This document shows, one piece after another, positions 8,292 through 16,737 of a DNA stretch of 34,438 nucleotides. The position numbers and the translations under genes were made by a program. The notes beneath the pieces were generated by a model, which searched no databases, was not told where the DNA came from, and saw nothing but the letters and a program-made list of their open reading frames with translations. This stretch comes from an uncultured Clostridia bacterium (lineage in GTDB: Bacteria > Bacillota > Clostridia > Lachnospirales > CAG-274). The first letter of the stretch is position 1; each line of letters opens with the position of its first letter. The DNA is taken from assembly GCA_947624015.1 (NCBI GenBank), contig CANQIA010000019.1, forward strand, positions 1 to 34,438. The letters run 5' to 3'.

Positions 8292-8939
8292 ATGCGCATA
8301 AGAAAAAAGCCTTGGGCTGAGGCGGAGCTTGCCTCAAATAAGGCGATAATAACAGATCCGAGTCTGTACAAGGGCAAATGGCAGGAGGTTTTCGGCAACG
8401 ATAACCCTATCCATATAGAAATAGGCTGCGGAAAGGGTCAGTTTTTAAGCAAGATGAGTAAGCTGAATCCCGATATAAACTACATCGGCATAGAAAGAGA
8501 GGAGCAGATAATAGTGACTGCTCTGAAAAAAAGCCGCGAAGAGGGAGCGGGGGACAATATACGCTTTTTTATTGAGGATGTTGCCAATATTCTGAACATA
8601 TTTGAGCCGGGAGAGGTAAAGAGGATATACAGCAATTTCTCGGATCCTTGGCACAGACGGAAAAAATGGGCAAAGAGAAGACTTACCCATAAAAAATTTT
8701 TGGATCTGTACGAAACTCTTTTCGGCGACGGAGGCGGAGAGCTGTTTTTGAAAACGGACAACAGTATATTTTTTGAATTCAGCCTGAACGAAATAGCCGA
8801 CAAGGGCTGGCGGCTCCACAATATTTCTCTCGATCTGCATAACAGCGGCTATGAAGGAAATGTTATGACTGAATATGAAGAAAAATTTGCAGCCATGGGT
8901 ATGCCCATATACAGACTGGAGGGTCATTACAAAAAATAA
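8292..8939 (+). CDS. trmB: tRNA (guanine46-N7)-methyltransferase
   Basis: TrmB methylates G46 in the variable loop of tRNAs using SAM. The 215-residue length is typical. Visible motifs are the SAM-binding EIGCGKGQFL (about residues 43-52), YIGIEREEQI, and the family hallmark SNFSDPWHRRKKWAKRRLT (about 117-135), where most members have N-F-P-D-P-W-P. The Ser-for-Pro change in NFSDPW is within normal variation as far as I can judge. GGAG about 8 bases before the ATG supports the start. It lies 15 bases downstream of the unknown 288-residue gene and ends the plus-strand alaS-side gene run. Confidence 0.96.
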   Translation: MRIRKKPWAEAELASNKAIITDPSLYKGKWQEVFGNDNPIHIEIGCGKGQFLSKMSKLNPDINYIGIEREEQIIVTALKKSREEGAGDNIRFFIEDVANILNIFEPGEVKRIYSNFSDPWHRRKKWAKRRLTHKKFLDLYETLFGDGGGELFLKTDNSIFFEFSLNEIADKGWRLHNISLDLHNSGYEGNVMTEYEEKFAAMGMPIYRLEGHYKK

Positions 8940-8989
8940 AACATATGGGCAAATAAACAGTACATTTTCGATATAATATAATTTAACTT

Positions 8990-9018
8990 TTGACAAATTA
9001 CCTTCTTTGTTATAAAAT
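8990..9018 (+). promoter_or_regulatory. Promoter of the cytidylate-kinase-like gene
   Basis: TTGACA at 8990-8995 is followed after 17 bases by TAAAAT (9013-9018). It lies 33 bases ahead of the start codon at 9051. Confidence 0.7.
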
Positions 9019-9050
9019 ATATTTAAGAAAATAACAGGGAGGCAGGATTT

Positions 9051-9656
9051 ATGGAGAAAATAGCGGTCACCATTTGCAGACAGTTCTGCAGCGGGGGATT
9101 AGAGGTAGGAAAAAAATTGGCAGAAAGGCTTGGAGCCGACTTTTATGACAAGGAACAGCTCGTTAGCATGGCGGCAAAGGAAATAGGCTATGCGGAGTCT
9201 TCCTTTGAAAGAGTTGACGAAACGGCTACAAACAGCTTTTTGTATTCCCTTGTAATGGGTGTGAACGGCAGCAGTCACAGCAGCGTTGTTCCGGATAATG
9301 ACAAGCTTTTCAGCATACAGTCAAGGATAATAAGGGAGGCTGCCGCCAAGAATTCCTGTGTTGTTATGGGAAGATGCTCCGACTACGTTCTCCGTGAGGA
9401 GAAAAGGCTTGTGAAGGTCTTTATTCGTGCAGATAACGACTGGAGAGTGGAAAGACACAAGGAGCTTTACGGCGATGCCAAGGATATAAAGAGCATTCTC
9501 CAGAAAAAAGATAAGAAAAGAGCTTCCTATTATAAGTTCTATACAGGCAGGACATGGGATTGTCTTGTAAACTACGATCTGTGTATAAACACTGCAAAGA
9601 TAGGCATAGACAAGGCAGTGGATATGATAATGGATTATATTGAAAAAATGGGATGA
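9051..9656 (+). CDS. Cytidylate kinase-like family protein
   Basis: This 201-residue protein belongs to the cytidylate-kinase-like (AAA_26) family that is common in Firmicutes. The start ITICRQFCSGGLEVGKKLAERLG is the family's P-loop region: the usual G-x-G-x-x-G-K-S/T of Cmk is replaced by R-Q-x-x-S-G-G, here with Cys in the middle. Further features are FYDKEQL, the segment VVMGRCSDYVLR (about residues 103-114) and the Arg-rich lid KKDKKRASYYKFYTGRTWDC. These proteins are widespread and poorly characterised, and kinase activity on CMP is not assured. GGGAGG precedes the ATG. It is a single gene between its own promoter and a bidirectional terminator. Confidence 0.88.
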   Translation: MEKIAVTICRQFCSGGLEVGKKLAERLGADFYDKEQLVSMAAKEIGYAESSFERVDETATNSFLYSLVMGVNGSSHSSVVPDNDKLFSIQSRIIREAAAKNSCVVMGRCSDYVLREEKRLVKVFIRADNDWRVERHKELYGDAKDIKSILQKKDKKRASYYKFYTGRTWDCLVNYDLCINTAKIGIDKAVDMIMDYIEKMG

Positions 9657-9674
9657 TAAATAAGCTGTTAAAAA

Positions 9675-9720
9675 GGTTCGGCAAATTTGGGAAAACCCAA
9701 ATTGCCGAACCCTTTTTTTG
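9675..9720. terminator. Bidirectional terminator between the kinase-like gene and recA
   Basis: A long, nearly perfect stem of 16 pairs with one bulged A (left arm 9675-9691, right arm 9696-9712) has an AAAA loop. It is followed by seven T on the plus strand (9713-9719) and preceded by A residues (9670-9674) that become a T run on the minus strand. It can end both the kinase-like transcript and the converging recA transcript. Confidence 0.9.
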
Positions 9721-9734
9721 TAACGATCTCAATA

Positions 9735-10808
9735 TCAGGACAATGGAGCCTCTTCATCCTTTTCGGTATTTACGCCTACGGGAGCAAGTCCGTAATGCTC
9801 TCTTACCTTATTTTCTATTTCCAAACAAACATCGGGATTTTCCTCAAGATATTTCTTGGCGTTGTCACGACCCTGTCCAATTCTGGTCTCGCCGTAGCTG
9901 TACCATGCGCCGCCTTTGTGAACTACATCTATATCTGCCGCAAGATCCAGCACATCTCCTGTATGGCTTATGCCTGTGCCGTACATAATATCAAATTCGG
10001 TAGTCTTAAAGGGAGGAGCCACCTTATTTTTAACGACCTTTACCTTCGTTCTGCTGCCTATGGCATCTGTGCCGGACTTGATTGTCTCGCCCTTTCTTAT
10101 ATCTATCCTTACGGAAGCGCCGTACTTAAGGGCAAGACCCCCCGTAGTTGTTTCGGGATTGCCGTATATTACGCCTATTTTCTGTCTGAGCTGATTTATA
10201 AAGAGTATCACGCAGTTGCTCTTGCTTGCAACGGAGGCAAGCTTTCTGAGAGCCTTGGACATAAGTCTTGCCTGTAAGCCTACTTGGTTTTCTCCCATTT
10301 CGCCCTCTATCTCCGCCTTAGGCACAAGGGCTGCCACAGAGTCTACAACAACTATGTCTATGGCGCCTGAACGCACCATCGTTTCTGTGATCTCAAGAGC
10401 CTGCTCGCCGTCATCGGGCTGAGATACATAAAGCTCCTCGATATTAACTCCCAGATTTCTGGCATATGTAGGGTCAAGGGCATGCTCCGCATCTACAAAT
10501 GCCGCAATGCCGCCTGCCTTTTGGGCTTCCGCTATTATGTGGAGGGCAAGTGTGGTCTTGCCGCTGCTTTCGGGACCGTATATTTCTATTATCCTGCCTC
10601 TTGGTACTCCGCCTATGCCAAGGGCTATATCCAAGGAAAGGGAGCCTGTGGGTATGGAGCCTATGGATATATCTACCATATTGTCCCCAAGCTTCATTAT
10701 AGAGCCTTCGCCGAAGCTTTTTTCAATATGGGATATTGCCATTTTAAGCGATTCTTCCTTGCCCTCGGGAGAGGGCGCTATTTTATCGTTGGTCTTTGTC
10801 TTTGCCAT
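9735..10808 (-). CDS. recA: RecA recombinase
   Basis: RecA forms filaments on single-stranded DNA, drives strand exchange and triggers LexA cleavage. The 357-residue sequence shows Walker [10 protein letters not shown] at residues 78-86, [11 protein letters not shown], Walker B ([13 protein letters not shown]), the L2 region with [10 protein letters not shown] and the [13 protein letters not shown] segment. The C-terminus is a short acidic tail ([10 protein letters not shown]). AGGAGG lies 5-6 bases before the ATG. The start lies inside the end of cinA (26-base overlap), so recA is the second gene of a cinA-recA operon, an arrangement known from other Firmicutes. A shared terminator lies downstream. 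Confidence 0.98.
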   Translation of the reverse strand: MAKTKTNDKIAPSPEGKEESLKMAISHIEKSFGEGSIMKLGDNMVDISIGSIPTGSLSLDIALGIGGVPRGRIIEIYGPESSGKTTLALHIIAEAQKAGGIAAFVDAEHALDPTYARNLGVNIEELYVSQPDDGEQALEITETMVRSGAIDIVVVDSVAALVPKAEIEGEMGENQVGLQARLMSKALRKLASVASKSNCVILFINQLRQKIGVIYGNPETTTGGLALKYGASVRIDIRKGETIKSGTDAIGSRTKVKVVKNKVAPPFKTTEFDIMYGTGISHTGDVLDLAADIDVVHKGGAWYSYGETRIGQGRDNAKKYLEENPDVCLEIENKVREHYGLAPVGVNTEKDEEAPLS

Positions 10809-12042
10809 TTTTATCCTCCTGTATTATCTGCTGTCTCAGAAGCTCTATTGCCGCTGTGGCAGCCGCATTTCTTATTTTGTTCCTTGAGCCTGAAAGCCGA
10901 AGCTCTTTTGTAACGGCTTTGCCCTTGCAGTAAACTCCTATATATACAAGCCCTACGGGCTTTTGCTCCGTGCCTCCGTCGGGACCTGCTATACCTGTGG
11001 TGCTTATGCCTATATCCGTACCGCAGCTTTCTGCGGCGCCAATACACATTTCCTCTGCTGTCTGCTCGCTTACGGCTCCGTATTTGTCAAGTGTATTTGG
11101 CTTAACTCCCAGAAGCCTTGTTTTGCTCTCATTGGTATAGGTAACAAGTCCTGTCATAAATACAGCCGACGCTCCGGGATGATCTATGAGCCTTGAGGCT
11201 ACAAGACCGCCTGTGCAGCTTTCGGCAACCGCCAATGTAAGCTTTTTTTCAATAAGTTTTTTCATAACGGAGGAAACAAGAGTCTCGTTGTCTTCTCCGT
11301 ATATATACTCGCCCAGTATGGAATATATCTCATCCCTGACGGGCTTTATAAGAGCGTTGCATTCTTCCTTATCCTTGCCCTTTGCCGTTATTCTGAAAAC
11401 CATTTCGTTTGTCTTGGCATAGGGGGCTATCGTCGGGTTGGAGCTTTTTTGCATAAGCTCTCTTATTTTTTCAGCCGCAGCGGATTCGCCTATACCGGAG
11501 AGATGAAGAACCTTGCTTACAAGCGTAAAGTCCTGCTGCTTTTCAAGGTAAGGTCTTACTCCCTTTTCAAACATAGGCTTAAGCTCTGAGGGAGGACCCG
11601 GAAGCACCGCCACTGTTTTCTTGCCGTCGGAAATAATACAGCCGGGAGCGGTACCGTTGTCATTATCCAGCACAAGAGCTCCCTCGGGCATATACACCTG
11701 CTTCATATTGGTAGGGGACATATTTCTGCCCTTGAAATAGGAAAGGAGCCTGTTCTTGCTTTCTTCGTGGAGCACCATTTTCCTGTTGAAATATTCGGCA
11801 GCCGTTTCCTTTGTGATATCGTCGTCGGTAGGTCCCAGACCTCCGCTTGTTATTATAAGGTCTGCTCTTTTAAAAGCAATATCCAGGGCGTCCGTAAGCC
11901 TTTTCTTATTATCGCCCACTACTGTCTGATACTGAAGAGTGATACCCAGCTCTGCCAGTTGACGGGCTATGAACTGAGCGTCGGTATTGAGAATATCCCC
12001 AAGCAGAAGCTCGGTGCCTACTGCTATTATCTCAGCCTTCAT
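10783..12042 (-). CDS. cinA: CinA family protein (MoaB-like domain plus nicotinamide-nucleotide amidase)
   Basis: This 419-residue protein has two domains. Residues 1 to about 170 are the molybdopterin-binding-like (MoCF) domain with [34 protein letters not shown] and the [14 protein letters not shown] segment. Residues from about 255 are the CinA C-terminal domain with [16 protein letters not shown] and [12 protein letters not shown], associated with NMN deamidation (PncC activity) in NAD salvage. The start at 12042 (MKAEIIAVG) is preferred because GGGAGA precedes it; the longer TTG start at 12060 would swallow the ribosome binding site. The 3' end overlaps recA by 26 bases. Homologues are competence- or SOS-linked in some species, but that is not shown here. 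Confidence 0.95.
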   Translation of the reverse strand: MKAEIIAVGTELLLGDILNTDAQFIARQLAELGITLQYQTVVGDNKKRLTDALDIAFKRADLIITSGGLGPTDDDITKETAAEYFNRKMVLHEESKNRLLSYFKGRNMSPTNMKQVYMPEGALVLDNDNGTAPGCIISDGKKTVAVLPGPPSELKPMFEKGVRPYLEKQQDFTLVSKVLHLSGIGESAAAEKIRELMQKSSNPTIAPYAKTNEMVFRITAKGKDKEECNALIKPVRDEIYSILGEYIYGEDNETLVSSVMKKLIEKKLTLAVAESCTGGLVASRLIDHPGASAVFMTGLVTYTNESKTRLLGVKPNTLDKYGAVSEQTAEEMCIGAAESCGTDIGISTTGIAGPDGGTEQKPVGLVYIGVYCKGKAVTKELRLSGSRNKIRNAAATAAIELLRQQIIQEDKNGKDKDQR

Positions 12043-12081
12043 GTATAATTCTCCCTTCAAAAAAATATTCTCTTTTGGTTT

Positions 12082-12111
12082 AGTATATCACAAAATTTAC
12101 ATACAATGCAA
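12082..12111 (-). promoter_or_regulatory. Likely promoter of cinA-recA
   Basis: On the minus strand TTGCAT (12111-12106), an 18-base spacer and TATACT (12087-12082) give a moderate sigma-A match 40 bases ahead of the cinA start. A CGAACATTCG sequence (12141-12132 minus) lies about 20 bases upstream of the -35. Its first seven bases equal one half of the Bacillus LexA box, but the second half is missing. Confidence 0.5.
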
Positions 12112-12203
12112 TATATATTAAAACATTTTTTCGAATGTTCGGGACTTTCGTTTGAAATTACGGCAAAAGTAATGATATTGTAATATTATATATGGATATT
12201 TTT

Positions 12204-12212
12204 TGCTATAAT
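12204..12212 (+). promoter_or_regulatory. Extended -10 promoter candidate for the secreted protein gene
   Basis: TGCTATAAT at 12204-12212 is an exact extended -10 element (TG-n-TATAAT) 57 bases ahead of the start codon at 12269. No good -35 hexamer was found at 17 bases, which is acceptable for extended -10 promoters. Confidence 0.5.
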
Positions 12213-12268
12213 GATATTTGGATTATAATTTATATAAAAGGATAAAATAAAACGGAGAGGCTGATAAT

Positions 12269-14035
12269 ATGAACAAAAAAATAAAGATAGGTATCTTTGT
12301 GGGTACGCTTGCCATTATGACGGCGATACCCATGTGCGTCGGCGCAAGAACAGTGAAGGGCGTTACAAATAAATATAAGCCCACCGAGACCACTACCCAG
12401 GAACAGACGCAGACCGTTACCGAAAAGGAAAGCGAGACCACTACGCTTAGCAGGGTCACTTCATCTGCAAGAAAAATAAAGAGCAAGAATACCACCGTTT
12501 CAACGGAAACGACTACGGAGATAACTACAATAGCCGAGACCACTACACAAAAGGCTACCATAGATATGAGCATATACGAAGGCTCAGTGGAGATATCAAC
12601 TATCGAGCTGCCGGGTTATTCCGATGATCCCGTAGATAAAAACGGCGTTCCTCTTACGGGCATAGATCTGAAGGCGTACAATGCCGTTAAGAAAACATTT
12701 AAAGACAAGTGGACTGCCATAACCTCTCCCCGTATAAGCGAGGATATACTTTACAACGATGCGGATCATACCGTAAAGGCAAAGACATTTGCCTTTGACG
12801 ACGGAGACATATATACCGTAAAGAGATACACCTTCGGCGCAAATGCCGAACAAAGGCTCAGCGACAGCCTTACCATAGCAGGCAGCACCGTAGAGATAAG
12901 ATATTTAAAAGACGACGGCTGGTATATGTCGGGAGATCCCAATAATACCGATAAAAGAACGATGTTTATCGATACTGACAAGGCTTCGGTAATGATAAGC
13001 ATACCTGCCGTATATACAAATGATTTTAAATACAACACTCTCCAATATCATCCCGATAAGGAAGAAAAGGCGGAGATAGTTATAAATCCCGATGACACGG
13101 TAACAATAAGCTGGTCCTTCCCACAGGATACAAAGCTTATAGGCGAGATATGGTATCTCTGCTCTCCCAATAAGCTGGCTGATTGGAACAACGGCAATCA
13201 CTTTGCGGCTCTTGCTCAGGATCTTGCCGTTGAGAGAAGATTTTCATGGGACGGATATTATTTCCCCATTCCTGCCAATTATATCCCTAACGGAGAGCAT
13301 ATGCTTTACAGACAGCCTTCGGATTATACGGGAGCAAGCTTTACAAAATACGGCGATTTTCCCGCAGCCTTTAAAATGGGCTATGTTATGACATATACCT
13401 GTATGCTCAATCAGAACGATAAGGGCTATTGGGCTACCGTACCCAAGTCAGGCTGGCTCTCGGAGGACTTTAATATAGGCGGCGGCTTTTACGACACAAG
13501 GTTCAATACGGACTTTGCGGAGAACCTTCTTACAGCCTACAAGAGATATAACAATGACGAATTCCTCTTTGCGGCATGTAAGTATGCGGAGTATTTCAGT
13601 CAACATGCCAATACCGAATGCTATACTACCAAAAACGGAGGTCTGCTCGTTCAGGACTATGGCTATGACTATGACCATATAGATACTCACGTTTCGCTCA
13701 ATCACCAGTTGGCAGAGCTTGATTATCTTTATAAGCTCTATCAGATAACAAGAGAGGACAGCTACAGATTCCTTGCCGACAAGATGCTTCTTGCCATAGA
13801 AGATACAAAGGATCAATGGGTGCTTGCCAACAACAATCTGAACTATGCTCTTTACTATATGGCAGGTACCAATCCCATGGTGGACTATCCATATTTGACC
13901 TATAACGACCTGTTTGAAACACAGGAGCTTTATAAGGCGATTTACGGCAAGGAAAACGAGACTGTAAGGTATCTTATGGACTGTAAGCTGGAATGGATGA
14001 AGAACAACGACGTAACAGGCTACAGAACCAAATAA
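12269..14035 (+). CDS. Secreted protein with Thr-rich stalk and probable alpha/alpha-toroid domain
   Basis: This 588-residue exported protein has no certain family name. Residues 1-26 are a signal peptide (basic start, hydrophobic core, cleavage near CVGA). Residues 36-98 are a low-complexity stalk rich in Thr/Glu/Ser (PTETTTQEQTQ, STETTTEITTIAETTTQ). Residues about 105-310 read as a beta-rich domain. From about 315 to the end the pattern changes to paired helices with aromatic and Asp/Asn residues: TRFNTDFAENLLTAYKRY, HVSLNHQLAELDYLYKLY, NNNLNYALYYMAG. Repeated helical hairpins of this kind occur in six-hairpin glycosidases and in the C-terminal domain of glucuronyl C5-epimerases, so a carbohydrate-active role is plausible. 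GGAGAGG precedes the ATG. It stands alone between divergent cinA and rpsF. Confidence 0.85.
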   Translation: MNKKIKIGIFVGTLAIMTAIPMCVGARTVKGVTNKYKPTETTTQEQTQTVTEKESETTTLSRVTSSARKIKSKNTTVSTETTTEITTIAETTTQKATIDMSIYEGSVEISTIELPGYSDDPVDKNGVPLTGIDLKAYNAVKKTFKDKWTAITSPRISEDILYNDADHTVKAKTFAFDDGDIYTVKRYTFGANAEQRLSDSLTIAGSTVEIRYLKDDGWYMSGDPNNTDKRTMFIDTDKASVMISIPAVYTNDFKYNTLQYHPDKEEKAEIVINPDDTVTISWSFPQDTKLIGEIWYLCSPNKLADWNNGNHFAALAQDLAVERRFSWDGYYFPIPANYIPNGEHMLYRQPSDYTGASFTKYGDFPAAFKMGYVMTYTCMLNQNDKGYWATVPKSGWLSEDFNIGGGFYDTRFNTDFAENLLTAYKRYNNDEFLFAACKYAEYFSQHANTECYTTKNGGLLVQDYGYDYDHIDTHVSLNHQLAELDYLYKLYQITREDSYRFLADKMLLAIEDTKDQWVLANNNLNYALYYMAGTNPMVDYPYLTYNDLFETQELYKAIYGKENETVRYLMDCKLEWMKNNDVTGYRTK

Positions 14036-14049
14036 AAACCATATTGGGG

Positions 14050-14078
14050 TTGACTTATGGAAATTTATGTGATAAAAT
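14050..14078 (+). promoter_or_regulatory. Promoter of rpsF-ssb-rpsR
   Basis: TTGACT (14050-14055), a 17-base spacer and TAAAAT (14073-14078) lie about 80 bases ahead of rpsF. No terminator is visible between the upstream gene's stop (14035) and this promoter. Confidence 0.75.
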
Positions 14079-14080
14079 AA

Positions 14081-14127
14081 CACTCGTGCGCAATATTGCG
14101 CATATCCTTGTTCTCACATAGAGTGAG
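14081..14127 (+). promoter_or_regulatory. Structured 5' leader of rpsF (candidate S6:S18 autoregulatory RNA)
   Basis: The leader holds a perfect 16-base palindrome TGCGCAATATTGCGCA (14087-14102), which forms a tight hairpin. It is framed by CACTC (14081-14085) and GAGTG (14121-14125), which can pair as an outer stem. CTCAC (14113-14117) can instead pair with GTGAG (14123-14127), and the two pairings exclude each other. An RNA in the rpsF leader bound by S6:S18 is known in many bacteria. I could not find its conserved CCG bulge (here TATCCTTG), so identity with that motif is inference. Confidence 0.4.
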
Positions 14128-14155
14128 AGCCAAAGACCAGAAGGAGGTGCTAAGA

Positions 14156-14446
14156 ATGAAAAAGTATGAACTTGCTTTAGTTTTATCCCCAAATTTAGAG
14201 GAAGAGGCATTAGCAGCAGAGAAGGAATCCGTTAAGGCTCTTATAGAGAGATTCGGCGGCACTGTAAATAATGTTGACGACTGGGGTAAAAGAAGACTTG
14301 CTTACGAAATTCAGAAGGTAAATGAAGGCTTCTACAGCTTCATTGACTTTAGCGCAGAGCCTACCGCTCCCGCAGAGATAGAATCTCGTATGCGTATTAA
14401 AGAAAACGTGCTTCGTTATCTTATCGTTGCTCAGGAAGAAGCTTAA
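14156..14446 (+). CDS. rpsF: 30S ribosomal protein S6
   Basis: S6 is a small-subunit platform protein that binds 16S rRNA together with S18. The 96-residue protein begins MKKYELALVLSPNLEEEALA and contains GGTVNNVDDWGKRRLAYEIQKVNEGFY, a clear S6 signature. AAGGAGGTG (14141-14149) sets the ATG at 14156; the longer open frame from 14096 has no ribosome binding site. It is first in the classical rpsF-ssb-rpsR order, 17 bases before ssb. Confidence 0.97.
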   Translation: MKKYELALVLSPNLEEEALAAEKESVKALIERFGGTVNNVDDWGKRRLAYEIQKVNEGFYSFIDFSAEPTAPAEIESRMRIKENVLRYLIVAQEEA

Positions 14447-14463
14447 CCAAAGGAGGTCGCTTT

Positions 14464-14901
14464 ATGAACAAGGTAATGTTATTGGGTCGTATGGCGAGAG
14501 ATCCGGAGGTCAGGTTTACGCAAAGCTCTGAGCCTATGGCAGTATGCAGATTTGCAATAGCTGTGGACAGACCTGTCAGAAGAGACAGCACTGAGAAAAA
14601 TGTGGATTTCATCAACTGTGTGTGCTTTGGCAGGAGAGCCGAGACCATAGGTCAGTATTTCCGCAAGGGTAACAGGATCGCTGTTACAGGCAGATTACAG
14701 GTAAGCGATTATACCGATCAGTCAGGCAACAAGAGATATTCCACGGATGTGGTAATAGATGAGTTTGACTTCTGCGAAAGCAGAAACGATTCAGCGGCAG
14801 CAGGCAGCTATTCAGCTCCCGCCCAGTCAGCTCCTTCATCTCAGCCCGAGGGCTTTTACAGTGTAGACAGCGATACTGACGACAGTGATCTGCCATTTTA
14901 A
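14464..14901 (+). CDS. ssb: Single-stranded DNA-binding protein
   Basis: SSB protects single-stranded DNA during replication and repair and recruits partners through its C-terminal tip. The 145-residue protein has the OB fold at residues 1-105 (MNKVMLLGRMARDPEVRFTQ, VDFINCVCFGRRAETIGQYF, GNRIAVTGRLQV). A flexible Ser/Ala/Gln/Pro linker follows, and the tip DDSDLPF matches the canonical acidic end (D-D-x-x-P-F type). AAAGGAGGT precedes the ATG. It sits between rpsF and rpsR as in most Firmicutes. Confidence 0.98.
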   Translation: MNKVMLLGRMARDPEVRFTQSSEPMAVCRFAIAVDRPVRRDSTEKNVDFINCVCFGRRAETIGQYFRKGNRIAVTGRLQVSDYTDQSGNKRYSTDVVIDEFDFCESRNDSAAAGSYSAPAQSAPSSQPEGFYSVDSDTDDSDLPF

Positions 14902-14926
14902 TTAAATTTGTAAGGAGGACTAAAGC

Positions 14927-15157
14927 ATGATCAATAAAAAGCGTGGTCGCAGAAAGAAGAAGGTTTGCGCTTTCTGTGCAGAGAAGGCAACTTCTATCGA
15001 TTATAAGGATGTAGCTAAGTTACGCAGATATGTTTCCGAGAGAGGTAAGATACTTCCCAGAAGGATCACAGGTAATTGCGCTAAGCATCAGAGATTATTG
15101 ACTACTGCTGTTAAGAGAGCAAGACACGTTGCTCTTATGGCATATATTGCAGAGTAA
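14927..15157 (+). CDS. rpsR: 30S ribosomal protein S18
   Basis: S18 pairs with S6 on the platform of the small subunit. The 76-residue protein shows [15 protein letters not shown], then [23 protein letters not shown] and [10 protein letters not shown]. Cys14 and Cys17 (C-A-F-C) and Cys51/His54 of GNCAKH form a potential zinc site, so this is a C+ type S18. AAGGAGG precedes the ATG. It is the last gene of the rpsF-ssb-rpsR operon, with a terminator directly downstream. Confidence 0.97.
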   Translation: MINKKRGRRKKKVCAFCAEKATSIDYKDVAKLRRYVSERGKILPRRITGNCAKHQRLLTTAVKRARHVALMAYIAE

Positions 15158-15167
15158 TACATTTATG

Positions 15168-15195
15168 GGAGCTGTTGTAAAGACAGCTCCTTTTT
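15168..15195 (+). terminator. Terminator after rpsR
   Basis: GGAGCTGT (15168-15175) and ACAGCTCC (15183-15190) form an 8-pair stem with a 7-base loop, followed by TTTTT. Confidence 0.9.
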
Positions 15196-15312
15196 GCAGG
15201 CATGACCCTTTATTGCGCTAAAATATTTCACATATTTTGCAGGATTTTCACTTAAAAAATTCACAAATGTACTAAAAAAGCAATTATATAGGAAGTAATC
15301 ACTATATAACTA

Positions 15313-15341
15313 TTGACAAATAAAGTTAGGTAAACTATAAT
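15313..15341 (+). promoter_or_regulatory. Promoter of the liv operon
   Basis: TTGACA (15313-15318), a 17-base spacer and TATAAT (15336-15341) are exact consensus hexamers. The transcript begins near 15348 and first passes a G-U tolerant hairpin (AGGGCATC with GGTGTCCT, about 15355-15376) of unknown role. The 117 bases between the rpsR terminator and this promoter are A/T-rich with no further element I can support. Confidence 0.85.
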
Positions 15342-15412
15342 AATAAAGTCAGTGAGGGCATCTTTATGGTGTCCTTATATTTTTAAGAAAATAAGCAAGG
15401 AGGAAATTTTTT

Positions 15413-16588
15413 ATGAAGAAAAAACTTATGGCAGTTGCATTAATTACTGTCTTAGCTCTTACTTCTCTTACAGGCTGCGGCGGAACCGCAACAGAAGAGG
15501 GTACAGACAGCGCAGCAGCTTCAGGGGACACTGTCAAGATCGGTGTGCTTCAGCCTATAACAGGCGGTATGGCAGCAGGCGCCGCAATAGAGATAGAGGG
15601 TATCGAACTTGCCAATTCAGAAAGACCTACCGTTAATATCGGAGGCAAGGATGTTACAGTTGAGCTTGTAAAGGCGGATAACAAGTCCGACAAGGTAGAG
15701 GCTGCAAATGCCGCAACCAAGCTTATAGAGCAGGATCAGGTATCTGTTATACTGGGTTCATATTCATCAACTCCTTCACTTGGCGCATATGACGTTGTAA
15801 GAAACGGCAATGTTGCCGCAGTTGGTATCAGTTGTACAAATCCTGCCGTTACAGAGGGCAACGACAACTATTTCAGAGTTTGCTTCATCGATCCTTATCA
15901 GGGAAAGGTAATGGCTAACTATGCTTACAATACATTAGGCGCTAAGACCGCTGCCGTTACCACAGAGCAGGGCAACGACTATTCCGTAGGTCTTGCTCAG
16001 TATTTCAAGGCAGAGTTTGAGAAGCTGGGCGGCACCGTATACGAGGCAGCTTACCAGACAGGCGATCAGGATTTCAATGCGCAGATCACAAGCTTAAAGG
16101 CTAATGATCCCGACATCTTCTTCGTTCCCGGTAACTTTACCGAGGCTGCTATGTTTATAAAGCAGGCTAAGCAGAACGGCGTAGACGTTCCGTTATTAGG
16201 CGGAGATACCTACGAGGTACAGGAGTTCTTAGACGTAGCAGGCGCAGAGAGCGAAGGCGTATTGTTCTCAGCATTCTTCGATCCCGATGCCGAGCTTACT
16301 CCTCTTACAAAGGAATTTGTTCAGAAGTACAGAGAAGCTAACGACGGCAAGGATCCCGCAGGCGTTACGGCTCTTGGATACGATGCATATAATCTTGTAT
16401 GCGACGCTATTGAGGCAGCAGGCACAACAGATCCCGTCGCTATAAGAGATGCTATTGCGGCAAGCGACTTTACAGGCGTTACAGGTCCCGTTAAGTTTGA
16501 CGAGAACGGCGATCCTACAAAGGCTGCCGTTATCAAGAAGATAGAAGGCGGTAAATTCGTATTTGCCGATCAGGTTACAGTACAGTAA
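15413..16588 (+). CDS. livJ: Branched-chain amino acid type ABC transporter substrate-binding lipoprotein
   Basis: This 391-residue extracellular binding protein delivers its ligand to the LivHM channel. The signal is MKKKLMAVALITVLALTSLTGCGG with lipobox L-T-G-C, so Cys22 is lipidated and anchored. The mature chain is a periplasmic-binding-protein type I fold: VKIGVLQPITGGMAAGAAIEIEGIELA, LIEQDQVSVILGSYSSTPSL, DPDIFFVPGNFTEAAMFIKQA and VTALGYDAYNLVCDAIEAAG. The two-lobe Leu/Ile/Val-binding family is clear, but the exact ligand (branched-chain amino acids, another amino acid or a peptide/amide) is not. AAGGAGG precedes the ATG. It is first in livJHMGF and is followed by a partial terminator that would favour its own expression over the channel genes. 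Confidence 0.93.
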   Translation: MKKKLMAVALITVLALTSLTGCGGTATEEGTDSAAASGDTVKIGVLQPITGGMAAGAAIEIEGIELANSERPTVNIGGKDVTVELVKADNKSDKVEAANAATKLIEQDQVSVILGSYSSTPSLGAYDVVRNGNVAAVGISCTNPAVTEGNDNYFRVCFIDPYQGKVMANYAYNTLGAKTAAVTTEQGNDYSVGLAQYFKAEFEKLGGTVYEAAYQTGDQDFNAQITSLKANDPDIFFVPGNFTEAAMFIKQAKQNGVDVPLLGGDTYEVQEFLDVAGAESEGVLFSAFFDPDAELTPLTKEFVQKYREANDGKDPAGVTALGYDAYNLVCDAIEAAGTTDPVAIRDAIAASDFTGVTGPVKFDENGDPTKAAVIKKIEGGKFVFADQVTVQ

Positions 16589-16608
16589 TTATTTTACCCT
16601 GTAAATAT

Positions 16609-16633
16609 GGGGGTGTTGTATAACACCCCCTTT
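16609..16633 (+). terminator. Intrinsic (probably leaky) terminator between livJ and livH
   Basis: GGGGGTGTT (16609-16617) and AACACCCCC (16622-16630) make a perfect 9-pair stem with a 4-base loop. Only a short T tract with interruption follows (TTTGTTTG). The position inside the operon suggests partial termination, giving more binding protein than permease. Confidence 0.8.
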
Positions 16634-16688
16634 GTTTGTTATTAAGGTATAAATACAAATTTGTTTTAGTTTTAATTAAAATACAGAC

Positions 16689-16737
16689 ATTTCAATATCG
16701 GCATACGGAAGGTGGTTTTGAAATATTTGTATTTCAA
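16689..16737 (+). promoter_or_regulatory. Alternative-pairing leader upstream of livH
   Basis: TTGAAAT (16718-16724) can pair with an upstream ATTTCAA (16689-16695) or with a downstream copy (16731-16737), where it forms a perfect TTGAAATA/TATTTCAA hairpin with a 4-base loop. A GGAAGGTGG ribosome-binding-like sequence (16708-16716) lies in the loop of the first pairing and is followed by a possible 9-codon TTG-initiated peptide ending in TAA at 16745-16747. The pairings are seen; a regulatory role is inferred. Confidence 0.35.

Noticed and set aside
12128..12145. Complete LexA/SOS box upstream of cinA-recA
   Set aside because: Only one half-site matches; the second half is absent at the required spacing.
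15220..15300. CodY box upstream of the liv operon
   Set aside because: The best stretch (GGATTTTCACTTAAAAAATT) has about six mismatches to AATTTTCWGAAAATT; too weak although CodY control would make sense.
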